Of a DNA stretch of 21,848 nucleotides, positions 14,130 through 21,805 are shown piece after piece. The DNA lies in assembly GCA_038276395.1 (NCBI GenBank), contig JBBQAA010000061.1, positions 1 to 21,848 on the forward strand, in the 5' to 3' direction. Under the pieces are notes generated by a model. The model was given only the letters and a program-made list of their open reading frames with translations, searched no databases and was not told the origin of the DNA. Made by a program: the position numbers and the translations under genes. Origin of the DNA: JBBQAA01 sp038276395 (lineage in GTDB: Bacteria > Actinomycetota > Thermoleophilia > Solirubrobacterales > Solirubrobacteraceae). The number at the start of each line of letters is the position of its first letter. Position 1 is the stretch's first letter.

Positions 14130-15089
14130 GTGATCGCCACCGCCGTGCCCACAGACTCCTTCACCCATCTCGTCCTCGACTTCCTGGCCTACCTCGAGCT
14201 CGAGCGCGGGCTCTCGCGCAACACGCTCGAGGCCTACCGGTCAGACCTGCAGCAGCTCGGCTCGTTTCTCGCGGCGCGCGACCTCGCCGCGCCCGACGCG
14301 ACCCACGGCGACCTCGCCGCATTCCTCGCCGCGCTCGCCGAGGGGCGGGAGGGGCGCCCGGCGGCGGCGACGACGCTGCAGCGAAAGGTCGCCTGCCTGC
14401 GCTCCTTCTACCGCCATCTGCGCCGCGAGGAGCTCCTCGACGGCGATCCGACGAGCGAGCTGCGTGCGCCCAAGCGCTCGCAGCGGCTGCCCCAGGTCCT
14501 CTCCCGCGAGGAGGTCGCCCACCTCCTGGCCCAGCCGCGCAGCGACGCTCCCGCCGACGTGCGCGACCGCGCGCTGCTCGAGCTCATCTACGCCTGCGGG
14601 CTGCGCGCCTCGGAGGCGTGCGACCTCGAGCTGACCGAGGTCGACCTCGAGGCCGGGGTCCTCGCCGCGCGGGGCAAGGGCTCCAAGGAGCGGCTCGTCC
14701 CCATCGGCTCGAAGGCGCTGGCCGCGCTGCGGACCTGGCTCGAGGGCGGCCGCCCGGCCCTCATCGGCCTGCGCGACGAGCCTCATCTGTTCGTCAACTT
14801 CCGCGGCACACGGCTGACCCGCCAGGGCCTCTACAAGATCGTCCAGCGCCACGCCGTGAGCGCCGGCCTCGCGGACCGCATGAGCCCGCACACCCTCCGC
14901 CACACCTTCGCGACGCACCTGCTCGCCGGCGGCTGCGACCTGCGCTCGGTCCAGGAGATGCTCGGGCACGCCGACATCGCCACGACGCAGATCTACACCC
15001 ACCTTTCCGTGGACCGCCTGAAGGACGTGTACTTCGGCGCGCATCCGCGGGCCGTGGCGCCCGGCCCGGGCTCGGTGTCCGACGTCTGA
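14130..15089 (+). CDS. xerD: Site-specific tyrosine recombinase XerD
   Basis: Resolves chromosome dimers at dif together with XerC or alone. GTG 14130, preceded by GAGAGGGA (14121-14128), gives 319 residues; a second in-frame GTG at 14145 would shorten it by five. An N-terminal SAM-like core-binding domain (about 10-100: FLAYLELERGLSRNTLEAY) is followed by the catalytic domain with Arg159 in ACGLRASEA, Lys183 in RGKGSKERLVP, His254 and Arg257 in SPHTLRHTFATHLL, His280 in LGHADIATTQ and the nucleophile Tyr289 in IYTHLS. The full R-K-H-R-H-Y set is intact. This is the housekeeping recombinase of the pyrG-nudix-xerD block, not a mobile-element integrase. The final 15 residues are a variable Pro/Gly tail. 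Confidence 0.95.
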   Translation: MIATAVPTDSFTHLVLDFLAYLELERGLSRNTLEAYRSDLQQLGSFLAARDLAAPDATHGDLAAFLAALAEGREGRPAAATTLQRKVACLRSFYRHLRREELLDGDPTSELRAPKRSQRLPQVLSREEVAHLLAQPRSDAPADVRDRALLELIYACGLRASEACDLELTEVDLEAGVLAARGKGSKERLVPIGSKALAALRTWLEGGRPALIGLRDEPHLFVNFRGTRLTRQGLYKIVQRHAVSAGLADRMSPHTLRHTFATHLLAGGCDLRSVQEMLGHADIATTQIYTHLSVDRLKDVYFGAHPRAVAPGPGSVSDV

Positions 15090-15107
15090 GGCCTCCGCGC
15101 CGTTTCG

Positions 15108-15113
15108 CACAAT
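15108..15113 (+). promoter_or_regulatory. Possible -10 element of the exported-protein/deoB/mutM operon
   Basis: CACAAT lies nine bases before GTG 15123. The same hexamer occurs six bases before GTG 18948 of dgt, in a similar context (GCACAATCG versus ACACAATCG). It would give a leaderless or nearly leaderless transcript. Confidence 0.35.
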
Positions 15114-15122
15114 CGAGCGGCC

Positions 15123-15683
15123 GTGGCCCGCCTGCTCGTGACCATGCTCTGCTCGCTCGCCCCCGCCGGCTGCGGGCGGTCCCGGATGCCGGTGCCCGCC
15201 CTCGCCGTGCCCAGGGCGCCCGCGCCCGCCCGGACCCGTGACTACCCCGCCGCCGGCGTCCGCCTGCGCGCCCCGGCCAATTGGGTCGCCACGCCGGCGG
15301 CCGCACCGGCGGTGGCGACGATCTCCTCCGGCGCGGCCCTCGTCACGGTCTATCGGTATCCACGCGCCGAGCCCCTCCCGGGCACCCGGTCGGCGCTCGC
15401 CGCCGCGCTCCCCGGGCTCGTCGCCGCGGCGCGGGCGCGGGACCGGACACTCGCCCTCACCCGCCGGACGGCGACGCGGATCGCCGGCGCGCCGGCGCTC
15501 GTCCTCCTCGGCACCGAGACGCTCGGCGGCGTGCGGCGCGGGGTGCGCTCGGTGCACGTCTTCGCCCACGGCGCCGAGGTCGTGCTCGACGCGCTCGCGC
15601 CCGCCGCTGCGTTCCCGGGGCTCGACGCCTCCGTGTTCAGGCCGCTCGCCGCCTCGCTCCGGCCGAGCGCGCCCGGAGCATGA
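15123..15683 (+). CDS. Predicted exported protein or lipoprotein of unknown function
   Basis: A 186-residue protein from GTG 15123. The N-terminus MARLLVTMLCSLAPAGCGRS looks like a short signal peptide with a possible lipobox cysteine at 17, although proline at -3 is unusual, so lipid attachment is uncertain. A Pro/Ala-rich linker follows, then a single domain starting DYPAAGVRLRAPANWV, with alternating short strands and RIAGAPALVLLGTE, VRSVHVFAHGAEVVLDALAP and a final FRPLAASLRPSAP. The 'Y-x-A-G-V-x-[LF]-x-A-P-x-x-W' opening resembles DUF1795/PsbP-like secreted proteins of actinobacteria; this is a fold-level guess. ATGA overlap with deoB implies co-transcription, though no functional tie is evident. 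Confidence 0.7.
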   Translation: MARLLVTMLCSLAPAGCGRSRMPVPALAVPRAPAPARTRDYPAAGVRLRAPANWVATPAAAPAVATISSGAALVTVYRYPRAEPLPGTRSALAAALPGLVAAARARDRTLALTRRTATRIAGAPALVLLGTETLGGVRRGVRSVHVFAHGAEVVLDALAPAAAFPGLDASVFRPLAASLRPSAPGA

Positions 15684-16843
15684 GCCGGTCTCGGCGCGCC
15701 GTCGTCCTCGTCCTCGACGGATGCGGCGCGGGAGCGCTCCCGGACGCGGCGCGCTACGGCGACGAGGGCGCCCACACCCTGGCCCACGTGGCGGCGGCGG
15801 AGGGCGGCCTGCGCGTGCCCGCGCTCGCCGCGCTCGGGCTCGGCTCGCTGACGCCCCTGCCGGACGTCGAACCCGCCCGTGCGCCGGTCCTCCACGGCCT
15901 CCTGCGCCCGCTCGGCCCGGGGAAGGACTCCGCCACCGGCCACTGGGAGCTCATGGGCGCCGTGCCCCGGGCGCCGCTCCCCACCTATCCGGAGGGGTTC
16001 CCGGAGGACGTGCTCGACGTCGTCCGGCGCGAGACGGGCGCGGGGGTCCTGTGCAACCGCCCCTACGACGGCCTCGCCGCGATCCGGGACTTCGGCCCCC
16101 GTCATCTGGAGACGGGGGAGCTCATCCTCTACACCTCCCAGGACTCCGTGCTGCAGCTCGCCGCCCACGCGGACCGGCTCGCGCCGCCTGCGCTCCAAGC
16201 GGCGTGCGCGCGGGTCCGGGGCGCGCTGCCCGCTCGGCACGCGGTCGGGCGCGTCATCGCGCGGCCCTTCGCCGGGCCGGCGGAGGCCCTCGCCCGCGTG
16301 CGCGGGCGCCGCGACTTCCCGCTCCCGCCGCCGGGCCCCACCTACCTCGGCGTGCTGGCGCGCGCGGGGGTGCCGCTCCACGCGGTGGGGAAGATCGCCG
16401 AGCTCTTCGCCGAGGGGGACGCCGTCCTGAGCGCCCACCCCGGCGCGACGAACGCCGAGGCGCTCGCCTCCGTCGGCGCGCTGCTCGAGGACCCGCGCGG
16501 CGGGCTCGTCTTCGCCAACCTCGTGGAGACCGACCAGGTCTATGGGCACCGCAAGGACGTCGCGGGCTTCCACGCCGCGCTGCGGGCGATCGACGAGGCC
16601 GTGGCGGCCTGGCTCCCGCGCCTAGGAGAGGATGACCTGCTCGTCCTCACCGCCGACCACGGCACCGACCCCGCCCACGCCGGGACCGACCACACACGCG
16701 AGTACGCCCCGCTCCTCGCCCGCTTCGCCGGCCACGGCGGGCGCCGCCACGACGGCCCGCTGGCCGACGTCGGCGCTTCCGTGCTCGCCTGGCTCACCGG
16801 GTCAGACGCCCCCGAGCTGCCGGGTGACTCCTTTCTCCGCTGA
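15680..16843 (+). CDS. deoB: Phosphopentomutase
   Basis: Interconverts ribose 1-phosphate/deoxyribose 1-phosphate and the 5-phosphates in nucleoside salvage. It belongs to the alkaline phosphatase superfamily and uses two Mn ions. ATG 15680 overlaps the previous stop (ATGA) and gives 387 residues, typical for DeoB. Metal-site motifs are visible: Asp13 in VLDGCGAG, PDAARYGDEG, ETDQVYGHRKD, and TADHGTDPAHAGTDHTREY near the C-terminus. The cap domain lies between about 100 and 280. The phosphorylated-residue motif reads GKDSATGHWE; in the Bacillus cereus enzyme the phosphothreonine is, from memory, the residue right after GKD, which is Ser84 here. It overlaps mutM by one base (TGATG). Confidence 0.93.
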   Translation: MSRSRRAVVLVLDGCGAGALPDAARYGDEGAHTLAHVAAAEGGLRVPALAALGLGSLTPLPDVEPARAPVLHGLLRPLGPGKDSATGHWELMGAVPRAPLPTYPEGFPEDVLDVVRRETGAGVLCNRPYDGLAAIRDFGPRHLETGELILYTSQDSVLQLAAHADRLAPPALQAACARVRGALPARHAVGRVIARPFAGPAEALARVRGRRDFPLPPPGPTYLGVLARAGVPLHAVGKIAELFAEGDAVLSAHPGATNAEALASVGALLEDPRGGLVFANLVETDQVYGHRKDVAGFHAALRAIDEAVAAWLPRLGEDDLLVLTADHGTDPAHAGTDHTREYAPLLARFAGHGGRRHDGPLADVGASVLAWLTGSDAPELPGDSFLR

Positions 16844-17697
16844 TGCCCGAGCTGCCCGAGGTCGAGACGATCCGCCGCCACCTCGCGCCGCGCGTCGAGG
16901 GTCGCGTCCTCGGCGCCGTCGAGGTGCTCGACCCGCGCTGGACGGCACCGCTCGATCCCGCCGCCGCCGCGGCGCGCCTCTCCGGGCGCACGGTCGAGGC
17001 GCTCGACCGCCGCGGGAAGTACCTGCTGTGGCGGCTGGGCGACGGCCTCGTGCTCGCCCAGCACCTGCGGATGACGGGAACGGTGCTCTATGACCCGGCG
17101 CCCGAGCCCGCCCACACGCGGGTCCGCCTGCCCCTCTCAGACGGCCACCGCCTCGTGGTCGTCGACCCGCGCCGCTTCGGCACGGGCCACCTGCTCGAGG
17201 GCGCCGCGGCCGAGCGGGTCTACCTCGAGTCCCGGCTCGGCCCCGAGCCCTTCGACCCCGCCTTCACGGTCGCCTACCTGCGGGCGCTCGCGCGCGCCTC
17301 CCGCGCGCCGGTCAAGCCCTTCGTGCTCGACCAGCGGCGGATCGCGGGCGTCGGGAACATCTACGCCGACGAGGCGCTCTTCCGCGCCGGCATCCATCCG
17401 CTACGCCCGGCCGACCACCTCACCGGCGCGCAGGTGGCGGCGCTGCACGGCGCGATCCGGGCCGTCCTGACCGACGGGATCGACGCCCGCGGCGCCTCGA
17501 TCGACGACTTCCGCGACCCCGCCGGCGTGGCGGGCTCCTTCCAGGACGCCTTCCGCGTCCATCTCCGCGCCGGCCGCCCCTGCCCGGTCTGCGGGCGGGA
17601 GGTCAGGAAGATCGTCGTCGGCGGCCGCGGGACCTACGTCTGCGAGCGCTGCCAGCCACGCCCGCGGCGTCCGCGCGCGCGCCCGGCGACGGGTTGA
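16843..17697 (+). CDS. mutM: Formamidopyrimidine-DNA glycosylase
   Basis: Removes 8-oxoguanine and formamidopyrimidines and cleaves the abasic site by beta,delta-elimination. The 284-residue protein starts MPELPEVETIRRHL, with the catalytic Pro2 and Glu3 after Met removal. Lys59 (RRGKYLLW), the lesion-strand wedge residues Met78 (HLRMTG) and Arg111/Phe112 (DPRRFG), the helix-two-turn-helix segment QRRIAGVGNIYADEALFRAG, and the C-terminal zinc finger (CPVCG at 247-251 and CERCQ, about 24 residues apart with GRGTYV) are all present. GIHPLRPA favours MutM over Nei. It is the last gene of the three-gene run and faces grx across a 188-base convergent gap. The final basic tail after the zinc finger is longer than usual. 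Confidence 0.95.
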   Translation: MPELPEVETIRRHLAPRVEGRVLGAVEVLDPRWTAPLDPAAAAARLSGRTVEALDRRGKYLLWRLGDGLVLAQHLRMTGTVLYDPAPEPAHTRVRLPLSDGHRLVVVDPRRFGTGHLLEGAAAERVYLESRLGPEPFDPAFTVAYLRALARASRAPVKPFVLDQRRIAGVGNIYADEALFRAGIHPLRPADHLTGAQVAALHGAIRAVLTDGIDARGASIDDFRDPAGVAGSFQDAFRVHLRAGRPCPVCGREVRKIVVGGRGTYVCERCQPRPRRPRARPATG

Positions 17698-17722
17698 CCC
17701 GAGGGGGCTCGCGGCGGCTCCC

Positions 17723-17760
17723 GTGGACAGAATGCTCACCAGGCCGACATTCCTGTCCAC
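17723..17760. repeat. Inverted repeat, GTGGACAGAATG / CATT-C-CTGTCCAC
   Basis: A 12-base-pair imperfect inverted repeat (one bulged C) around a 13-base loop, 25 bases past the mutM stop. It lacks a T-run, so it is not a classical terminator, yet it could fold in the mutM mRNA 3' end. The half-site TGTCCAC recurs near 17789-17795 (GTGTCCACGG), giving three related elements in 75 bases, which would also suit a regulatory-protein binding region. Confidence 0.45.
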
Positions 17761-17859
17761 CAAGCGGTCGGGGGAGCGCGCGTGGTGGTGTCCACGGCGC
17801 CCCGGGAACGCTCCCCGCTCTCCTTCTTCCCAAGAACGTGCGGCCGCGGCGGCCCCCGG

Positions 17860-17881
17860 CCGCGGCGGCGCGCCGCCGCGG
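17860..17881. terminator. Perfect 22-base all-GC palindrome between convergent genes
   Basis: Bases 17860-17881 form a perfect palindrome (half-site CCGCGGCGGCG), lying within 42 consecutive G/C bases (17841-17882). It sits four bases past the grx stop and 160 past mutM, between converging transcripts. The position suggests a bidirectional hairpin terminator without U-tract. In such GC-rich DNA chance palindromes are not rare, so confidence is limited. Confidence 0.35.
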
Positions 17882-17885
17882 GTCG

Positions 17886-18137
17886 TTAGCCCGCCAGCTC
17901 GGCCAGGCCGCCCGAGCGGTCGAGCTCCTGGAGCTCGCGGAAGCCGCCGAGGGTCTCGCCGTCGATCAGGACCTGGGGGAAGGTCATGAGCCCCGTCCGG
18001 CGCGCCATCTCGGCGCGGCCGTCCGGGTCGCGTGCCAGATTGATCTCCTCGTAGGGGATCCCGCGGCGCTGGAGCAGTGCCTTGGCGTTGCGGCAGAAGC
18101 CGCACGGCTCGGTCGAGTACATCGTGATGCGACTCAT
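17886..18137 (-). CDS. grxC: Glutaredoxin (GrxC type)
   Basis: A cytosolic thiol-disulfide oxidoreductase of 83 residues, the normal small-glutaredoxin size. The N-terminal strand MSRITMYSTEPCGFC carries the active-site Cys12-Gly-Phe-Cys15 (CPYC in the classical enzyme). TFPQVLIDG (52-60) supplies the conserved cis-proline (Pro54), and GGFRELQEL the glutathione-binding glycine pair. Residues of the NrdH type (C-terminal W-S-G-F-R-P) are absent, so GrxC-type or a mycoredoxin-like role is more likely; glutathione is usually lacking in actinobacteria, so the reductant is uncertain. Single gene on the minus strand, divergent from recO, with a TATACT -10 close to its start. Confidence 0.9.
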   Translation of the reverse strand: MSRITMYSTEPCGFCRNAKALLQRRGIPYEEINLARDPDGRAEMARRTGLMTFPQVLIDGETLGGFRELQELDRSGGLAELAG

Positions 18138-18146
18138 ACTTCAGAA

Positions 18147-18152
18147 AGTATA
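18147..18152 (-). promoter_or_regulatory. -10 element of the glutaredoxin gene
   Basis: TATACT on the minus strand, one mismatch from TATAAT, lies nine bases before ATG 18137, so the transcript would have no or almost no leader. The 25-base gap between grx and recO also contains ATACT-N6-AGTAT dyad symmetry (18137-18152), so the same AT-rich island may serve recO on the other strand, although no TAnnnT is placed for it. Confidence 0.6.
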
Positions 18153-18162
18153 GCGAGGCCGG

Positions 18163-18885
18163 GTGCACCGCTCGCTGCGCACCGAGGCGATCGTCCTGCG
18201 CTCGCTGCGCTTCGGCGAGGCCGACCGGATCCTGCACCTCTACACGCCCCATCTCGGCCGCGTGTCGGGGATCGCCAAGGGGGTGCGCAGGACGCGCTCG
18301 CGCTTCGGCGCGCGCCTTGAGCCCTACTTCCGCGTGCGGCTGATCCTCCACGAGGGCCGCTCGGAGCTCGTGACTGTCACGAGCGCCGAGACCGTGGCGC
18401 CGCACGCGCGCCTGCGCGAGCACGCGGGCGCGCTCGACACGGCGGGCCGCGCCTGCGACGCCGTGGCCCGGCTCTTCGAGACCGCCGATCCGCATCCCGC
18501 CGTCTTCCACCTGCTCGCGAACTTCCTCGCGCTGCTCGACTCGGAGCCCGAGCGGGCCGGGGCGGCGGCGGGGCTCGCCTTCCGCCTGAAGCTCCTGCTC
18601 GCCGCCGGGTTCGCGCCGCAGCTCTCGGCCTGCGCGTCCTGCGGGGAGACCGAGCACCTGCGCGGCTTCTCCGGCGCGGCCGGGGGCGTCGTGTGCAACG
18701 CCTGCGAGGGCGCCGCCTTCCCCCTCGCGGAGGAGTCCCACGGCTTTCTCGCCGGCGCCCTGGCCCGTCCGCTGGCCGACGCGCCCGCCGCCGGCCCGCG
18801 GGCGCTGCGCCAGGCCGAGCGGGCGATCGGCGAGACGGCGGCCCACCACGGCCACGTCCGGCTCCGGCCCGTGGTCATCACGTAG
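18163..18885 (+). CDS. recO: DNA repair protein RecO
   Basis: RecO anneals SSB-coated single strands and helps load RecA with RecR. GTG 18163 gives 240 residues, standard for actinobacteria. The OB-fold N-terminus is visible as TEAIVLRSLRFGEADRILHLY followed by GRVSGIAKGVRRTRSRFGAR. The helical C-terminal part contains a zinc finger with Cys157 and Cys160 (CASCGE) and Cys178 and Cys181 (CNACEG). FRLKLLLAAGFAPQLSACASC is the typical pre-finger segment, and HHGHVRLRPVV ends the protein. It is divergent from grx. The next gene, dgt, starts 62 bases downstream with its own candidate promoter. Confidence 0.93.
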   Translation: MHRSLRTEAIVLRSLRFGEADRILHLYTPHLGRVSGIAKGVRRTRSRFGARLEPYFRVRLILHEGRSELVTVTSAETVAPHARLREHAGALDTAGRACDAVARLFETADPHPAVFHLLANFLALLDSEPERAGAAAGLAFRLKLLLAAGFAPQLSACASCGETEHLRGFSGAAGGVVCNACEGAAFPLAEESHGFLAGALARPLADAPAAGPRALRQAERAIGETAAHHGHVRLRPVVIT

Positions 18886-18935
18886 CCCACGCACGACTTC
18901 GCAACAACGACCCTCCGCTCACGCCGCCCCGGTGA

Positions 18936-18941
18936 CACAAT
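18936..18941 (+). promoter_or_regulatory. Possible -10 element of dgt-dnaG
   Basis: CACAAT lies six bases before GTG 18948, in an AT-rich patch rare in this region (ACACAATCGG). It is the same hexamer as at 15108-15113. It would start a leaderless dgt transcript carrying dnaG as second gene. Confidence 0.35.
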
Positions 18942-18947
18942 CGGTCG

Positions 18948-20009
18948 GTGTCCCTCGACGCCCTCAGCGCCCATCCCGCCGGCCCGGTGGCCGCCGCGTT
19001 CGCCGCGCGGGTGCGCGCCCGGGAGGAGGCCGAGCGCTCGCCGCTGGCCGCCCCCTCCTACCCGGCCGAGCGCGTGCGGCCGGAGGAGGACTGCGGCCTG
19101 CGCACGCCCTTCCAGCGCGACCGCGACCGCATCGTGCACTCGAAGTCCTTCCGCCGCCTGAAGCACAAGACGCAGGTGTTCGTCGCGCCCGAGGGGGACC
19201 ACTACCGCACGCGCATGACCCACACCCTCGAGGTCACCCAGGTCGCGCGGACCGTGGCCCGAGCCCTCGACCTGAACGAGGATCTGGCCGAGGCGGTCGG
19301 CCTCGGGCACGACCTCGGCCATCCGCCCTTCGGGCACATCGGCGAGGCCGTCCTCGCCCGCTGCGCGGCCGAGCGCTACGAGCGGGACTTCCGCCACTAC
19401 GAGCACTCGCTGCGGGTCGTCGACCACGTCGAGCGCCTGAACCTGACGCGTCCCGTGCGCGACGGGATCCTCTGCCACTCCGGCCGCGCGCCGCTCCCGG
19501 CCACGCTCGAGGGGCGGATCGTCCGGCTCGTCGACCGCGTCGCCTACATCAACCACGACATCGACGACGCGCTGCGCGCCGGGGTCCTCGCGCCCGGCGA
19601 GCTGCCGGCCGGGGCCATCGCCGCGCTCGGCGCCACCGGCTCGGAGCGGATCGACGCGCTCGTCCACGATCTCGTCGAGCACTCGGCGGCAGCGGGGGAG
19701 ATCGTGCAGGGGGAGGCGGCGGGGGCGGCCATGGACGAGCTCCGCGAGTTCATGTTCGAGCGCGTCTACATGGGGGAGGCGGCGCGGCGCGAGCACGCGA
19801 AGATCGAGCGCGTGATCTCCGAGCTCTTCGCGGCCTTCGCGGAGAACCCGGCGCTCGTACCGAGCGCGGCCGACCCCGACGTCGCCGCCGAGCCGATCGG
19901 TCCCACCCGCCCGGCCGACCGCGTCATCGACTACGTGGCGGGCATGACCGACCGCTTCGCGATCCGCGCGTTCGAGGCGCTCTGCGTGCCGCGGGCCTTC
20001 TCGCCGTGA
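18948..20009 (+). CDS. dgt: Deoxyguanosinetriphosphate triphosphohydrolase-like HD protein
   Basis: Hydrolyses dNTPs to deoxynucleoside and triphosphate, helping balance dNTP pools. GTG 18948 gives 353 residues, in the range of the shorter dGTPase-like group. The nucleotide-binding N-terminal segment ends in CGLRTPFQRDRDRIVHSKSF with RRLKHKTQVF, followed by the HD metal site: His92 (RTRMTHTLEV), His121-Asp122 (GLGHDLGHPPFGHIGE) and Asp196 (RLVDRVAYINHDIDD). Shorter members often prefer other dNTPs or need activators, so exact specificity is open. The stop overlaps dnaG (GTGA), and the dgt-dnaG order is widely conserved in actinobacteria, including mycobacteria. Confidence 0.93.
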   Translation: MSLDALSAHPAGPVAAAFAARVRAREEAERSPLAAPSYPAERVRPEEDCGLRTPFQRDRDRIVHSKSFRRLKHKTQVFVAPEGDHYRTRMTHTLEVTQVARTVARALDLNEDLAEAVGLGHDLGHPPFGHIGEAVLARCAAERYERDFRHYEHSLRVVDHVERLNLTRPVRDGILCHSGRAPLPATLEGRIVRLVDRVAYINHDIDDALRAGVLAPGELPAGAIAALGATGSERIDALVHDLVEHSAAAGEIVQGEAAGAAMDELREFMFERVYMGEAARREHAKIERVISELFAAFAENPALVPSAADPDVAAEPIGPTRPADRVIDYVAGMTDRFAIRAFEALCVPRAFSP

Positions 20010-21760
20010 GCCGCTTCGCCGAGGGCTCCAAGGAGCGCGTGCGCCAGTCGGCGGGGATCCTCGAGGTCGTCGGCGCGCGGGTCGAGCTCCAGCGCAAGGG
20101 CGTCGACTCCTACTTCGGCCCGTGCCCGTTCCATGACGAGCGGACGCCGTCCTTCCACGTGCGGCCCTCGACGGACTCCTACTTCTGCTTCGGCTGCGGG
20201 GAGAAGGGCGACGCGTTCACCTTCGTCCAGCAGACCGAGGGGATGTCCTTCCCCGAGGCGGTCGAGACCCTGGCCGAGCGCTTCGGGGTGGAGCTCGAGC
20301 GCGTGGAGGAGGACCCGCAGGAGGCCGAGCGCCGCGCGACGGAGAAGCGCCTGCTCGCGCTGCTCGAGCGCACGGCGGCGTGGTACGCGCGCTATCTGTG
20401 GGAGGCGGGGGAGGCGGCCGAGGCGCGGGAGTATCTGGCCGGCCGGGGCCTCTCGGAGGAGACGCTGCGGAGGTTCCGCGTGGGCTACGCGCCCGCGGCG
20501 TGGGATCGCGTCCTCGGCGTCGCGCGGCGCGCCGGCTTCGCCGACGCGGAGATCATCGCCGCGGGCCTCGCCCAGGCGGCGCGCGGCGACACGGGGCGGC
20601 TCTACGACCGCTTCCGCGGGCGGATCATCTTCCCCCTCGCCGACGAGCGCGGCCGGGTCCGCGGGTTCGGGGCGCGTGCGATGGCCGACGGCGAGGGCCC
20701 GAAGTACCTGAACTCGGCCGAGAGCCCGGTCTTCCACAAGGGCCGTCAGCTCTTCGCGCTCGATCTCGCCCGGCGCGCGGCGGCGAGCGCGGGCTCCGTG
20801 GTGCTGGCCGAGGGCTACACCGACGTCCTCGCCCTCCACCAGGCCGGGGTCCCGAACGCCGCGGGCCTCATGGGAACGGCGCTGACCGAGGACCACGTCG
20901 CGCTGCTCGCGCGCGTCGCGCCCGTGCTCGTCCTGGCGCTCGACGCCGACACCGCTGGGCAGGGCGCGATGCTCAAGGCGGCGGAGGTGGCACGGCGGCG
21001 CAAGCTCGAGCTGCGGGTCGTGGCGCTGCCCGAGGGCGGCGATCCCGCCGATCTGCTCGTCGCCGAGGGCGAGGCGGGGCTGCGCACGCGGGCCGCGCGC
21101 TCGGTCCCCTTCGTCGTCTTCCAGGTCGAGCGGATCCTCGCCGAGGCCGACGTCGGCAGCGCCGAGGGCCGCGACCGGGCGCTCGAGGCGCTCCGGCCGG
21201 TCCTGCAGCCGCTGCCCGCGAGCGTGCAACGCGAGGAGCTCGCGCGGAGGATCGCCTCGCACCTCGCCCTGTCGCCGCCACTCGCGGCCACCCTGAGCGG
21301 CGGCGACGGCTTCGTCGCCCGCAGCCGGCCCGTGGGCGCCGCGCCTGCCACCGGGCCGGGCGCGGGCGCGCGGGAGAGGACCGAGCGGGCCTTTCTCGGC
21401 CTCTGCCTCGCCTTCCCCACCGAGGGCGCGGCCGCGCTCGGCCGGCTCGACCTCGAGACGGCCTTCCTCGGCGAAGTCACTCGCCGCGCCGCGCGCCACC
21501 TGGCCTCCCACGCCGAGGACCCGCTGGGCACCGTCCCGGAGGAGGCCCCCGAGGTGGGCGAGCTGCTCACCGGGCTCTCCGCGCGGTTCACGCCCGAGCG
21601 CGCGTCGCCCGGCGACCTCGAGCACGCCGAGCTCGTGCTCGAGCGCGGGCGCCTTGACCGCGCGATCGCCGCCGGCCGGGCGGCCCGGTCGCTCGACCTG
21701 CCCGCGCTGGCCAAGGCCCGCAAGGAGATCGACGACCGGCTGCGCGCGGGGGCGCGGTAG
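20006..21760 (+). CDS. dnaG: DNA primase
   Basis: Synthesises RNA primers at the replication fork. I use GTG 20006, which overlaps the dgt stop and gives 584 residues, slightly shorter than many family members; the frame continues upstream only through dgt. The zinc-binding domain has Cys40, His43 (PCPFHDERTPSFHV), Cys61 and Cys64 (FCFGCGEKGDAF). The RNA-polymerase core follows (YLAGRGLSEETLRRFRVGY, FRGRIIFPLADERGRVRGFG, PKYLNSAESPVFHKG). The Toprim catalytic glutamate lies in VLAEGYTDVLALHQAG (near 270) and the DxD metal motif in LALDADTAGQGA (near 312). The C-terminal 130 residues form the helical DnaB-binding domain. No motif is missing. Confidence 0.95.
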   Translation: MSRFAEGSKERVRQSAGILEVVGARVELQRKGVDSYFGPCPFHDERTPSFHVRPSTDSYFCFGCGEKGDAFTFVQQTEGMSFPEAVETLAERFGVELERVEEDPQEAERRATEKRLLALLERTAAWYARYLWEAGEAAEAREYLAGRGLSEETLRRFRVGYAPAAWDRVLGVARRAGFADAEIIAAGLAQAARGDTGRLYDRFRGRIIFPLADERGRVRGFGARAMADGEGPKYLNSAESPVFHKGRQLFALDLARRAAASAGSVVLAEGYTDVLALHQAGVPNAAGLMGTALTEDHVALLARVAPVLVLALDADTAGQGAMLKAAEVARRRKLELRVVALPEGGDPADLLVAEGEAGLRTRAARSVPFVVFQVERILAEADVGSAEGRDRALEALRPVLQPLPASVQREELARRIASHLALSPPLAATLSGGDGFVARSRPVGAAPATGPGAGARERTERAFLGLCLAFPTEGAAALGRLDLETAFLGEVTRRAARHLASHAEDPLGTVPEEAPEVGELLTGLSARFTPERASPGDLEHAELVLERGRLDRAIAAGRAARSLDLPALAKARKEIDDRLRAGAR

Positions 21761-21789
21761 GCCGCGCTCTCATCCGTCCGCTCCGTGTG

Positions 21790-21803
21790 CGAACATACGT
21801 TCG
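21790..21803. promoter_or_regulatory. LexA (SOS) box, CGAAC-N4-GTTCG
   Basis: The 14 bases CGAACATACGTTCG contain GAAC-N4-GTTC, the core of the Gram-positive LexA operator (Cheo box), and are fully symmetric in both arms. It ends two bases before ATG 21806 of the gene leaving the window, where a bound repressor would cover the -10 and transcription start (CATACG or TACGTT could be the -10). Nothing else in the gap fits an operator as well. Confidence 0.65.
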
Positions 21804-21805
21804 TC

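Noticed and set aside
14130..15089. Tyrosine recombinase as evidence of an integrated mobile element
   Set aside because: It sits in the conserved pyrG-nudix-xerD context with XerD motifs and no att-like repeats, so it is the housekeeping dimer-resolution enzyme.
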